Positions 11,536-22,291 of a stretch of DNA of 64,000 nucleotides are shown here, piece by piece; positions within the stretch are counted from its first letter, which is position 1; every line of letters starts with the position of its first letter. Source of the stretch: Austropuccinia psidii (lineage: Eukaryota; Basidiomycota; Pucciniomycetes; Pucciniales; Sphaerophragmiaceae); NCBI GenBank assembly GCA_023105745.1, contig JALGQZ010000002.1, positions 43,390,997-43,454,996 of the forward strand, in the 5' to 3' direction. The notes beneath the pieces were generated by a model that saw nothing but the letters and a program-made list of their open reading frames with translations, ran no database searches and was not told the DNA's origin. Made by a program: the position numbers and the translations under genes.

Positions 11536-11935
11536 AAAATAAATAAATATACATAAAAGAAAATAAAAATAAATAACAAATAAAGAAAAATAAAGAAAAA
11601 TAAATTAAAATAAATTCAAATGAATTAAAATAAATTTAAATAAATTGAAATAAATTAAAAAATAAATTAAGATAAATTGAAATGAATTGAAATAAATTGA
11701 AATAAATTAAAATAAATTAAAATAAATTCAAATAAATTAAAGTAAATTTAAATAAATTCAAATAAATTAAAATAAATTAAAATAAATTAAAATAAATCTA
11801 AATAAATTAAAATAAATTGAAATAAATTAAAATAAATCAAAATATATTAAAATATATTCAAACATATTGAAATATATTAAAATATATTCAAACATATTGA
11901 AATATATTAAAATATATTACAATATTTTGATAATT
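11536..11935. repeat. A/T minisatellite, AAATAAATTAA-type units
   Basis: About 400 bp of almost pure A/T made of variants of AAATAAATTA, with a period of about 10-11 bases. It drifts into AATATATT-type units at its right end. It sits directly outside the right end of the MULE and may be the insertion target or an expansion after insertion. Confidence 0.85.
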
Positions 11936-11936
11936 T

Positions 11937-12796
11937 CTTTCAATATTTTTTTGCTGTTTTTTTTACATAGGATTTCAAGACCCCAAAGTCATTTTTGCCA
12001 AATTTCTCAAAATTGGCCAATATTTTTGAAAAATTCATTTAAAATCTTCTGACTTGTGAAATTCCATAAATTCTTTTGAAATGAAGGGGAGAATTTGTTA
12101 AAACAAATTAAGCCTTAAGTAAGTACATGTAAGTGACCTATTTTTCAAAAGGAATTCCCCAGGCTTAGGTTTGAGAATTTTTTCAATTTTTTTTTGCTGT
12201 TTTTTTTACATGGGATTTCAAGACCCCAAATTTCTCAAAATTGGCCAATATTTTCAAAAAATTCATTCAAAATCTTCTGACTTATGAAACTTCATATTTT
12301 TTTTTGAAATGAAGGGGAGAATCTTGAGAATCAAAAACCAAAATTCCATATTTTTGGGAATTGCTTTGGATGAGACAGTTGTAGGCCAAAAGGTGGGTAT
12401 TTTTATTTCTTTTTGTTCATGTTTGTAATTCAATTTAAAATTCCATTTATGAAATGAATGGAATTAACAATTCAATTTATGGCATTAGCAATGCCCAATT
12501 CCAACTATGGAATCAACAATGACTAATAATGATATAAATGGGATCCACAATGAGATGAAATGACATAGAAATTCCATGAATCACAGTAACAGTGTCATTT
12601 ATGAAATCAACAATGACATTTATTCCATTTATGGTGTTTGCAATGCCATAAATGGTTATCTTTAGCTACATTTTAATTGAAAGACAACCCTTATGTGATT
12701 TTACCAATTTACGAGCAAACCATATAAGGTTTTAGTGAAAACATGTAAGGGCTTACATGTTTTTACTGAAATTCTTATGTGGGCTTACCAATGCCC
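11937..12796. mobile_element. Non-autonomous relative of the MULE, left end not defined
   Basis: Its right end (CTTACCAATGCCCT then A/T repeat) parallels the right end of the full MULE (TTACCAACACCCT then A/T repeat). It has GTGAAAACATGTAAG and related subterminal motifs at about 12740-12780. The segment 12118-12330 resembles 7185-7420 of the MULE, and 11937-12095 duplicates 12190-12330. It has no coding capacity. It may be a deletion derivative that used transposase from a full copy. Confidence 0.6.
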
Positions 12797-13175
12797 TAAA
12801 TAAAAATAAATGAAAGAATAATTAAATAATATTAATAAAACAGGTTATAAACCTCAATAAAAATTAATTAATTTCTTAACCTTTTCAAAAAAAATAACCA
12901 AAAATTAGAAGAAAAATATTTAATAACTGATATATATATATATATATATATACTTACAATATATATTTTTAACTTAATTGAATAAATACATGAGAATTTT
13001 CTCAAAATTTCTCAGTATATTAATCAAGCTAACCAAAAAATAGTTTACAATATTTCAATAAAAGTGGTTTTTTGTTCATTTTTGTAAGAAAATTGAAAAT
13101 GACATTTATAATATTTATGGAATTAACAATTGAATTTGTGGAATTAGTGACATTAAAAATTCCATTTTTTTGAGG
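12415..13175. repeat. Degenerate repeats of ATTTATGGAATTAACAATG type
   Basis: Between 12425 and 12660 and again at 13080-13170 there are many partial copies of a unit of about 20-28 bp with CATTTATGGAAT and AACAATG. The first block lies inside the non-autonomous MULE relative and the second outside it. A (TA)n tract lies near 12929-12951. Confidence 0.5.
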
Positions 13176-13689
13176 TTCTTCACAAAACATCTTCATAATA
13201 ATTTCTAATCTCATAAAGGTCATTTTCAGGAAAAAAAATCAATATAATTGTTGTTTTCTTTTGAAAAATCGTGTTTTACCTTTTGTAAATAATTTTAAAT
13301 ATCATCAATGAATTTTTCAATAGGCCTTTGTAAAGCATTAACATGAAATATTCAATAAAGACCACCAATTTTGGTTTTCAAGAAACAAAGAAAGAATCCT
13401 TTGGGTACTTCATTAAAAAAATCCATCTCTGTTATCCAAACTAAATTAAAAAGCCCTTTCAAGATCAAGCATCACTTGTTTCCTTTTCCTTCAATTCAAG
13501 TCCCTTTCTCATATTCCATCACATTCATTGTGTTTATTTTTAGCTCAATTTTCCTTCTGATTGTTTCTATTTTAGGGTAAAAATTTAATTATTTTTTAAA
13601 AGGAACTCAGCCATTATCCATTACTTTTCACTACTGCACACAATTTTATACATTGTATGACCACTAAAAGCTCACTGGAAGAAAGCTTA
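13176..13689. other. AT-rich interval without recognisable features
   Basis: Only short frames are present and none has a recognisable motif. Confidence 0.5.
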
Positions 13690-14960
13690 CATGATAATTC
13701 ACAAAATTTAAAGAGGTATTGTAGGAAAAACACAATTTTCTGTGAATATTATAATTTAGAAAAATCAGGATATTAATCAGATTGCAAAATTTAATGAGGA
13801 GGAGTATAAATTTGTTTTCTCATACATTGAAGATAAGGGAAACTACAATGGTAAGGGTCATATGATGAATGATCACAGCTTTCTTTTTTATTATTTATTA
13901 AGACATGAGCTACCCTAGATATATGTCTTTTTTAATTATTTAGTTACCCCAATGAATCACCTTGAGTCATTAAGAAGATGACAGAAAGTCAAGAATTTGA
14001 ATAATTTGCAAATTACTTCAATGGTAATCATAAAAATAGTAATTTCAACCTTGATAGTTTTAAATTTTAGAAATATTGTTTCACTTATGAAAAATTTCTA
14101 TGATAATATCCAGTGGGATATCAATACAAGTGCTGGTCTCCCAAATGAAGAACAAGAAAACTTACCTGATGTACTTGATAGTAAATGTCCATGATTTGAA
14201 TAAATGTGGAAAATATTTGGTTAGAATGCAAATCTTCAACCTTTTGATAATATGAGAATGGAATAATCAAGTCCAATTAATGTGTTGATTCACTTCAACT
14301 CAATGCAAAAAATGATCACCAATATTTTTCACCATGCAGTACTAGTCCCAAAAAGATGATAGATTCCAGAAATTTTCTTCCAAAATCAATTAGTATAGAA
14401 TTTTCCTAATCACAATTTAAGAAATAATCAGAGGATGACTCTCGTTATGGGTTAAATTGGAGCACTTCCACCCATAGGTGCCATGACCATAGAATATGAA
14501 TTTCCTCATCATCTCCCATAAAGACTTATAAAAGAAAGAATGGATTTGTGGAACATCAGATTCAATATTTAAAGGTAATTCTAAACTCAAGAGAAAGAAA
14601 AAGATCAGTATTAGCCTTTTTTAATAATGTTATCTATTCACGAGACCTGGTGCCACAAAAGTATCTGAAATATCAATTTGAAAAGGACAGAGCTGATTAA
14701 CAATACCAACAAAATATTGAAGCTTTCAATTTTGATTCTGAATTATACAAAGCTAAATGTAATAAGTCTTGAGTATGCAAAGAATACCACTTCCACATTC
14801 TTGACTTGGAGCACCATTGTGAAGAATTAAAATCAAAAATGGAAATAGATGTCAGAGATTATTGAATATCTTCTGTTATTCGATTGGCTGATACAGAATA
14901 ATCCCCAGAAGAAATTGAATAATTTCTTCTTATTACCTTAGTTTAACTGTAATACACATT
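13690..14960 (+). pseudogene. Decayed coding region of unknown family
   Basis: Several adjoining plus-strand segments read like worn protein sequence. One is FNEEEYKFVFSYIEDKG near 13795-13845. Another is NFYDNIQWDINTSAGLPNEE near 14095. A third, about 14580-14930, has pieces such as SVLAFFNNVIYSRDLVPQKY, NIEAFNFDSELYKAKCNKS and CKEYHFHILDLEHHCEELK. Stops and frame changes separate them. The last segment is the most coding-like: charged residues, Cys/His and few stops over about 110 codons. I do not recognise the family. It could be the accessory gene of the Harbinger relic to the right, another transposon, or a captured host gene. Confidence 0.4.
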
Positions 14961-15693
14961 ATCTTAGTCTTTTAAATTGTCTCTCATATCCAATTTATTC
15001 ATCTTATCTGAGAAATTCCTAATGATATTTTGGGAAAAAGGGATGAATTTTATGTTTTTCTTCTTTTTTTATGTTACTTTTTTGTTTTTGATATAATCAT
15101 ATTATCTCAATTGAATAGCTATTCCTCTTACCAAAATATAAAACATAAAGTAATTGTAATACAATGGCCACTAACTAGAATAGTCATAATACAACATTCT
15201 TTCAATTATGAAATAGACATTCCCTCTTAGTCCTTTCTTGTAGTATTTTTCCATTCAAATTTCCTTTATTATTTGTGATATACTTATCTTCAAATCCAAA
15301 TTCATCTATTTCAATTTCTTCCCACCCATCCCTAAATTGTAAAAGTCTTTTTTTCCAAAATACAACATCTCTTTATCAAGTTCATACTATCAGACATGTT
15401 CTAATTCTTGTATAGTATCAAGAATACTTCCTTTGAAGACCCCCATCTACCCTTTATCATCTCAATAAGGCTCTCGCTGCACACCCTTGATAATGAAAAT
15501 ATGAATTGAAATAATTATTTTTTGTTATATTTGGTTCTGAATCCTTATCTGGAGATATTAAGTGCTAATATAGGAATTAAAATTAATCAGATAATTGATA
15601 TTTACTTTTAAGGTCTCTTAGTAAACAATCTCAAAAAATGCTATATATTATAATATCAATAAAAATACTTTCATCAAAAAAAGTCCTTCTATT
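14961..15693. other. AT-rich interval without recognisable features
   Basis: One 66-codon plus frame (15030-15230) is hydrophobic and low in complexity and does not look genuine. I see no repeat or RNA gene. Confidence 0.5.
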
Positions 15694-16101
15694 ATAACAT
15701 CATTTCCTTGTATACCTTGAAATACCCTCAAGAGCCAGGACAACCTGTTGAAAATCCAATTATTTTTTTATCACAATCAAATACAATTTTCTCATTGAGC
15801 TAATATTTTTTCCTGTAAAAACGTTTTTCATCATCCTTTCTTGGATTTTTGATACATAGGAATTTCTTGTGTCATCAATGAAGCCAGTGTAACCATCAAA
15901 CCCCTCCTGTTTCATAAATTGGGAAATTGGCTGTCTTCTTTCTGAAATGTTCCACCTGAGATAATCCCTTTAAAATGAGTCAATTTCCGAAATAACCCTT
16001 CTTGAAGCTGGAATAACTGATCCTCTGCCAATATTCAAGCTTATTTCTATCCTTTCAGCTGAGTTTCCATTCCCATTTGATCCTATTCTCTCAAAATTTA
16101 T
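15694..16101 (-). pseudogene. PIF/Harbinger-type DDE transposase relic
   Basis: A minus-strand frame from about 16101 reads NFERIGSNGNGNSAERIEIS, then NIGRGSVIPASRRVISEI, a TAA stop, and then EGFDGYTGFIDDT. After a frameshift near 15825 it continues YRKKY, stop, LNEKIVFDCDKKIIGFSTG and CPGS. This order (helix-turn-helix-like GxGRGSV, RRVI, GFxGxxGFIDxT with the first catalytic Asp, RKKxxLN, DxxKxIxGFxTGxPGS) is that of HARBI1-like nucleases. The second Asp expected after PGS is lost. The 3' part with the catalytic Glu is missing. The order of motifs makes the family call fairly firm despite the decay. Confidence 0.75.
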
Positions 16102-16587
16102 GGCCAATTAATTAGTAAATGCCAATTTTTTATTATAATCATTAATTTTAGAAATTTTGAGATGAAATTAATAAAATCCCTATTTGATTTTTCTAAAATA
16201 TTCTTTAAAATCTTCATACCTCATAGAAAAGAAAATTTGCATATTAAAGGGTTGATTTTTTTTTCCAAGTATCCAAAATTAATTATATTTAATATAAAAT
16301 TTTTTTGAAGACTTTATTTATTTTCTTTAAGATCACAAATGAGCTCAAAAGTTAAGCTATTTGGAGCTAGGATGAAACCTATTTTTGAAATTGTTGATAA
16401 TCCCAAAATTGAGTCTTTGATTATATTATATATTTCTATTTCTACTAAATACTATTGATTAATTAAAAACTTTTTATTATCATTTTTTCTTAAATATCTT
16501 AGGAATGTTTGGAGTACTAAAACTTTTATTCAATTTTGAAATAGAATTATTATTCAAAAGAATAAAATAAAATGAAAAATCAAAATG

Positions 16588-17997
16588 TGTCACAACCATG
16601 GAAATTACCCTCCTGGACTCCATATGGAATATCAGTGCCATATCAATCTTATGGCAATTTGGCCATATCTATAATCACTAGCCAAATTGGCCCTCTCATC
16701 TTTCCTGGCCTTTTATGGTCATTTCACTCCTGGGCCAACCTGCCCCCTTCATAATCATCAGGCCCTTCCTGGCCTTTCTCTGCTTTTGGGAACTCTTTTG
16801 TATTTTCCAGTAAACAGGGAAAATACAGCCCAAAAGCCTGTATTTGGCTTTTTGAGCTATAAATACATTTTGCACACTTTGACACAGTTTGTGCACTTTG
16901 ACACATTTTGCGCACTTTGCGCAAATAAAGTTTTTAAGCTGTATTAGCTGTATCTGGCCAAATACCTTAAAAGACACTTTTTCACCTCTGAAGCCTCAAA
17001 AACCCAAGTTTCACTCTTATCCTCTTGGCATAATTCCAAAAGACCTTTGGCCACATTCAGCCTCCAATAACCCAAAATGCCATAAATGGTGTTACACACC
17101 ATTATGCACCTTTTTTCACCAGAAATTCAATGGCGCACAAATCAAATGGTTATTTCAACCTTTTATTCAGGTCATCAAGGCATCACGTCATTCATAGGAT
17201 TCACCAAGGCTCAAGGACAAGTGTCAATCTCAAATACCAATGACACCATCAAGCAATCATTGGTTACTCACATTCACAGTATTCCTCCAAGGGAATACTG
17301 GAAATACATTCTCAAGGGATATTCAAGAGGCAGTTCAGAACAATTTTGTCAAGGGTCAGTGCTCCATCAATCCACCTTGCCAACCACACTCATTTCAATA
17401 CAGTCTGTATTCATCAAGACCTGTATTTCAATCATACATCATGGGAAAATTATTCAACCCAGTTCATTTCCCAATCTGGCAAGGTATACACTTCATCAAG
17501 CTTTCAATACAGCTTCAAGTATTCAATACAGACCAGCTGTCAGCCTGAAGGAGTCAAGCTCTAAACTTTTCAGATATACCAGCCTCCTTTGACCCTTGTG
17601 GGTTTTCCCCCAGTTAATTAATATATTTTGATTTTATTTTATATTTATTTATCTTACCATTTTTGTTAAGTGAATACTGATATTATCGAGTCAGTCATTT
17701 AGAACCTTTTCTCTTTTTCTCTTTGCCTTTCAATGGATATTTGGTTTTCATATCCTTACTCATTCCATTTTTCATTTTGGCAGGTTGAAACAGTGATTAA
17801 GGACTTACTTGGTTGGCTCTTTGGCCATTTGGCTTCTCATTTCTCTTATTGCATCTCATCTTTGCACTTGCAATGTTCTTAGAAAAATTCAATTCTTTAT
17901 TTTTCTTTTCTTTATTCTTTTGGAGTCTTCCAAGTAGGTTCCCTAATTGCTGACTGCCAGGCCACTCTTGTTTTTCTGTCCAAGAGCCCCTGTGACA
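16588..17997 (+). repeat. Putative 5' LTR of Gypsy-A
   Basis: It starts TGTCACAACC and ends CCCCTGTGACA, so its termini are short inverted repeats (TGTCAC/GTGACA), and it lies upstream of the Gypsy-A gag. It has a TATA box at 16857-16865 followed by about three copies of a CACTTTGACACA-like unit. No second copy was found in the window, because the right end of Gypsy-A is interrupted. The assignment rests on termini, position and promoter only. Confidence 0.6.
16857..16865 (+). promoter_or_regulatory. TATA box in the Gypsy-A LTR
   Basis: CTATAAATA lies about 270 bases inside the putative LTR, just before short direct repeats. Confidence 0.5.
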
Positions 17998-18807
17998 TTA
18001 TGTTAATTAACTCATAATTTTTTTTCATTCTGTTCATTTTTTCTTTATAATTTCATTCACTCATTTCATTGAAATTATGACTCTTTAATGCTTATGAGCT
18101 TTATGATTCGTTGTCACCTCTCAATTTTCTCTCATTCATTCTTCATTTGAAAATTGAAAGCTGACCCAATTTTATTTTTGTTTCTCTTTTTTAAATCTTA
18201 TTCAAATCATCACATTTCTAATTCATTCATAACTCAGGTGGAATATTAAATTTTCATTTGATTTTCAAATTTTTCATCAAGTTATTCAGACACATTCTTC
18301 ACATCAAAATTCATATTTGATTCATTTTTTGAGAATTTTGACTTTTAAAGAAGAATTAACTTGATTTTCATTTGATTGATTGATTTGACATAAATTGATA
18401 TTGACCTCAAGAAAATTGATTGACCTGAAGATTTCAGTGATTTTGCTGATCTTTCACATTAAGAATTTTGACATAAGTTGATTTATCCTGAAGAATTCAT
18501 TTGGTTGATTGATTTATTTTGCAATATTTTGATTTTTTGATTGATTTGACTTATTGATTTATTGAATTCAAGATTTCATTTGACCTGAATTGATTGATTT
18601 TCCTGAAGTTTTCATTTTGACTTATTCGATTTGATGACTTCAAGTTTTCATTTGATATTTAATTGATTGATTTACCTGAAGATCTCATTTTGATTTATTG
18701 ATTTTTCTTCAAGATATTGATTTTGACTTTTTACTTCAAGCTTTATTTCCTATTGCCTCAAGTTTTCATCTTCAAATCTTGATTCTTGTTCATTTTATCC
18801 TGAAATC
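17998..18807 (+). repeat. Gypsy-A 5' leader with degenerate tandem repeats
   Basis: The untranslated stretch before gag contains, from about 18345 to 18790, roughly ten imperfect copies of a unit like TTGATTTNCCTGAAGNTTTCATTT spaced about 35-60 bases apart. No reading frame is present. Confidence 0.65.
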
Positions 18808-20140
18808 ATGCCCATGCAACACTCACCTCCTGCAAGGCAGACAATATCTCAGGCCAGAACTCAAGCTGTTCTCACTCCAACTACAAGGGCTCTTCTTGAG
18901 GGCACCCCAGCAGTTCCTCAACTGAGGGCAAAATTGGACAGAGGACCCATTTTGGAAGGAGCAGCATCATCCAGGAAGAAGGAAGAGGGCCAAGAAGATC
19001 AAGTTCATTTTCAAGAGTAGTTGGCGGATTTCCAGGAACTTTAACAACCATTTTCAGAGTTCCTGGGGAAGATGGTGAAGAGGAGGAGGAGAATTCTGTG
19101 GAAGAGGAAGAGTCTTATGGTACTGAAGGTGTTACTGCTCCTGTGGGGCATCCCAAGGTACTGAAGGATCAACTCTAGCCCAGTCTAATCAGCCTGGCTC
19201 TCATCATTCTGAACCATCTTTATTGGCCATTATGCAGCAAATGACTCAGATTATGGCCAATATTCAAGCAGCTTCATCCTCTGAAGCATCAATACCACCA
19301 GCCTTCAATACTCCATCTATGAAGGCACCAGAATGCTTTGAAGGGACTCAACTCTTCAAAGTTAGAAGCTTTATTCAGTCTTGTCAGCTGATTTTTCATA
19401 ATGATCCGGCAAACTTCTCTCAATGAAGAAAGAAGTTCCTTTATGCCACTTCCATTTCTCATTGGCAGGGCTTCAAAATGGATTGAGCCTTATCTTTCCA
19501 ATCTTACCAATGAAGCTCCAAATTGCCTTCTCAATTCATGGAAATTATTTGAATCTCAACTCTTCACCTTATTTGCAGACCCAAATGAAGTCAGAAAAGC
19601 TGAAGCAGAATTGGATTCTTTAAGAATGAAAGAAGATGCGCATGTATCTTTATACATTGCTGATTTCAGAAGTCTGGTCTCAAGAATTGGAGATTGGGGT
19701 GAAAGGGCTCTTATCCATCATTTCAGGAGGGGGTTGCCATCCAGGAATTTGGATCAATTGGCCTCCCATCCTTCAAGAATTGACTCTCTTCAAGACTTAA
19801 CAGACATTACCTTGGAGCTTGATACCAGGTACCATGAGAGGCAAAATGAAAAGAGTCATCATCAAGAGAAGACGCCAGAAGCCTCAAGGTCAAATTCTTC
19901 TCATCCTCAAAGCTCTTCAAGCTCAAGTAAAAAGAGGAAGAATTTTCAGAAGAGAGACAAGCCCCATTCTTCTTTATTATATTAATATTTCAAGTTGAGG
20001 AATTCTGAAAAATAAAGAAGAATCAAGGAGGGTTTATGTACCTATTGTGGTGGGAAGCATGGTCTTGAGTCCTGTTTCAAATGGCCTCAAAACAAGCTTA
20101 CCCAACTGTCAGGCAAATTTCCCAGCCAGGGAAAATCCTG
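18808..20140 (+). pseudogene. Gypsy-A gag with zinc knuckle, frameshifted
   Basis: It starts with an ATG at 18808 (MPMQHSPPARQ), an N-terminus I recall from Austropuccinia gypsy Gag proteins. A first break lies near 19016, and the frame resumes at 19223 (IMQQMTQIMANIQAASSSE). The Retrotrans_gag domain runs over 19340-19800 (FEGTQLFKVRSFIQSC, ASKWIEPYLSNL, ADFRSLVSRI). A Ser-rich basic tail follows, then a CCHC-like knuckle at 20037-20075 (CTYCGGKHGLESC). At least three frame changes and several stops interrupt it. Gag would form the particle shell and bind element RNA. Confidence 0.85.
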
Positions 20141-20259
20141 AGTGAAGATCATGTTGTGTGCAATGGTCTTCACTGTTTTCCATCCAGAGCACAATTGTGC
20201 ATTCTGAATACTGGTGTCAAAAATTCTCTTAAATTCTTTTTTTTCTCTTTTCTCGCTGA

Positions 20260-21026
20260 TATGTTTTTAGTATTCTCCTTGATTCTGGTGCTACCAACTC
20301 ATTTATTGCAAAGCAGTTTGTTCACAAGTATCCTTTGACCATGTCAGAGCTTCCAGAGAATATTCCCCTTATCATTCTTGACTCCTCAGAGTCTCCTTCT
20401 TTATTTGTGACTAACCATACTAAATATATGGTTGAGCTCCCTTCTTTCCCAAGCTTTGAATGGGACTTTTTAGTCATTGATACTCCCAAGGGAGAAGACC
20501 TCATATTGGGCTTTGACTTTCTCAATTATTTGAATCCATCTATTGATTGGAGGAAAGGGCTGATCACCTTTAATACTGATCATAAGGACTATTATGATCC
20601 TTCAAAACCTTTCAGTAATGACTTTTCTTCTTCCGAATCATGTGCAGCTCTGGTTGGTGATTCTAGAACACCATCATTTCCATCTTCTGTCCATATTGCT
20701 TCCCTTAATTCCCATCAGTCATTACTATCATCTGGAGATGAAGTCTTTGAAGAGATTCAAGATGTTGGAGAAGATAGTTCTGTATCTTCACTTCATCTAT
20801 TATTTGGGAATATGGACCTTCCTCCTTCATCTTATCATGACTCCCTGGAGGAGTTGTGGGATGAAGAGGAAGAGCCAGAAGAAATATAAACCGTGATGAA
20901 GGTTGTGCCTTCTGTTTATCACCACTATTTGGATGTATTCTCCAAGTTGAAAGCAGAGAAACTTCCTCCTCACTGTGCCTGTGATCATCATATTGAGCTG
21001 GAGGGGTCTCTACCTCCAGTTGGGGT
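20260..21026 (+). pseudogene. Gypsy-A retropepsin and start of reverse transcriptase, cut by copia-1
   Basis: The protease active site LLDSGATNSFI has its Asp codon at 20281. The frame continues through DLILGFDFLNYLNPSIDW, a usual feature of fungal gypsy proteases, to a stop at 20887-20889. After a break the RT lead-in HYLDVFSKLKAEKLPPHCACDHHIEL reads to 21026, where the copia-1 LTR begins. A stop before the protease near 20260 separates it from gag. Confidence 0.85.
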
Positions 21027-21413
21027 TGTTAGGTTTGCGCAGCACGGCTCCTGAGTGAAACCTAATCCAAGTATAGTTTCAAGTTTGATTCACGCCTCCT
21101 CCTATTTTATCCATCACTTTTCCTTCTCTCAACAATTCTTCTTATCTCTTCTCCACACAAAATACTCTCTCTCTCTTCCTCTTTGATTGCTATTTTTGTC
21201 TCCGCTTTACTTACTCATCTATTCACGAGCCCTTTGTCTGATATTACTGTCTTGTGAGCTTACTGATACCATAAGTCAATCACCATTGCATCAACTATTT
21301 ATTATTTTGTTTATCATTGTTTGTCCTTTAGGTAGATTTTGTTTCTTATAATTAGTTCTAACTATACTGCTGCTGAAATTTGTCCTTTAGTTTGATCTTT
21401 CTAAACCACATTA
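21027..21413 (+). repeat. Copia-1 5' LTR
   Basis: It begins TGTTAGGTTTG and ends CCACATTA. It is closely similar to 35449-35838, with few substitutions and small indels in a CT-rich run. Confidence 0.93.
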
Positions 21414-21453
21414 GATCTACAGTCTTGACTAAACTAGGACAAACAATCAAGGC
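21414..21453 (+). other. Copia-1 leader with probable primer binding region
   Basis: The internal region begins GATCTACAGTC. The same junction sequence, GATTTACAGTC, follows the LTR of copia-2 at 52201, so this conserved block is the likely primer binding site. I cannot name the tRNA. Confidence 0.5.
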
Positions 21454-22291
21454 ATGAACAATTCAGATCCAATAAGCGATCTTAGGAAAAGCATCCCCAC
21501 TCTAACTGAGGAAAACTACCCGGAATGGAGGCTTTGTATTTCAATCTACCTAAGACAGAAGAAGCTGCTGACATACTGCAACAATCCAATCATTCCAGGT
21601 CTGGATACCGCAAAGCCGACAAAATCAGAAAGCGATGATCTCGATGCAAGCAATGAGGCCTGTGCCCTAATCACAAGCACACTAGACTCACGGATGTTCG
21701 CCAAAATAATAAATGAGGAAACCTCTCAGAAGAGTCATGAACTCTGGAGGAGGATAAACGAGTGATTTGCCTCCTCTTCATTTAACAGCAAAGCCAGAGT
21801 ATGGAGTCGTTTTCTCAAAGTAGCATACCAAAACGGCCTTAGAACATTCATCTCAGAGTGCCGTCAATGTCTCAATGAAATCTCCTCGGTTGGTTTGGAG
21901 GTAGGAGACATAATCCTAGCCTTCACCATTCTCACTAAGCTTCCTGAAGAGTTCCAACCTCTAATCGAGAAAATCACTCTAAACGCCGAACAACAAGGAA
22001 ACCCAGACAACGTACTCAAAACACTTCATGAAACGGTCTTAAAAGGCAAAGCCCTATCAAGTGAGTCATCCAAGACTATAGCACTTAACTGCGAAACATT
22101 TCCATCCAAAACAGTTCTCTACTGTGCAAATGGAAAGCACAACCCACTAGTTAAAAGTCACAGACCCAAAAAATGTTGGCAACTGTATCCGGAACTTAGG
22201 CAGGAGAAAAAGACAAGAGAAGCTTGTTCCAATTTTACCGTTTCCCAACTCTCCTAACCCAAAAGGAGAACAAACTAACCGCAACTTCTCT
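21454..22291 (+). pseudogene. Copia-1 gag, one early stop, cut by Gypsy-B1
   Basis: ATG at 21454 opens MNNSDPISDLRKSIPTLTEE with ENYPEWRLCISIYLR, typical of UBN2-type copia Gag. A TGA at 21763-21765 (between INE and FASSSFN) probably replaces CGA. The frame continues with KLPEEFQPLIEKI to a Cys-rich piece, YCANGKHNPLVKSHRPKKCW, a knuckle-like motif. It ends at the Gypsy-B1 junction at 22291. Confidence 0.88.

Noticed and set aside
13795..13845. FNEEEYKFVFSYIEDKG resembles a winged-helix segment of an RNA polymerase III subunit
   Set aside because: Similarity stops after about 15 residues and the next residues do not follow that family. Kept only as part of an unknown decayed region.
16687..17592. 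Overlapping plus and minus frames of 86-168 codons in the Gypsy-A LTR
   Set aside because: Several frames overlap with no motif or bias. The segment has LTR termini and a TATA box and is treated as non-coding.
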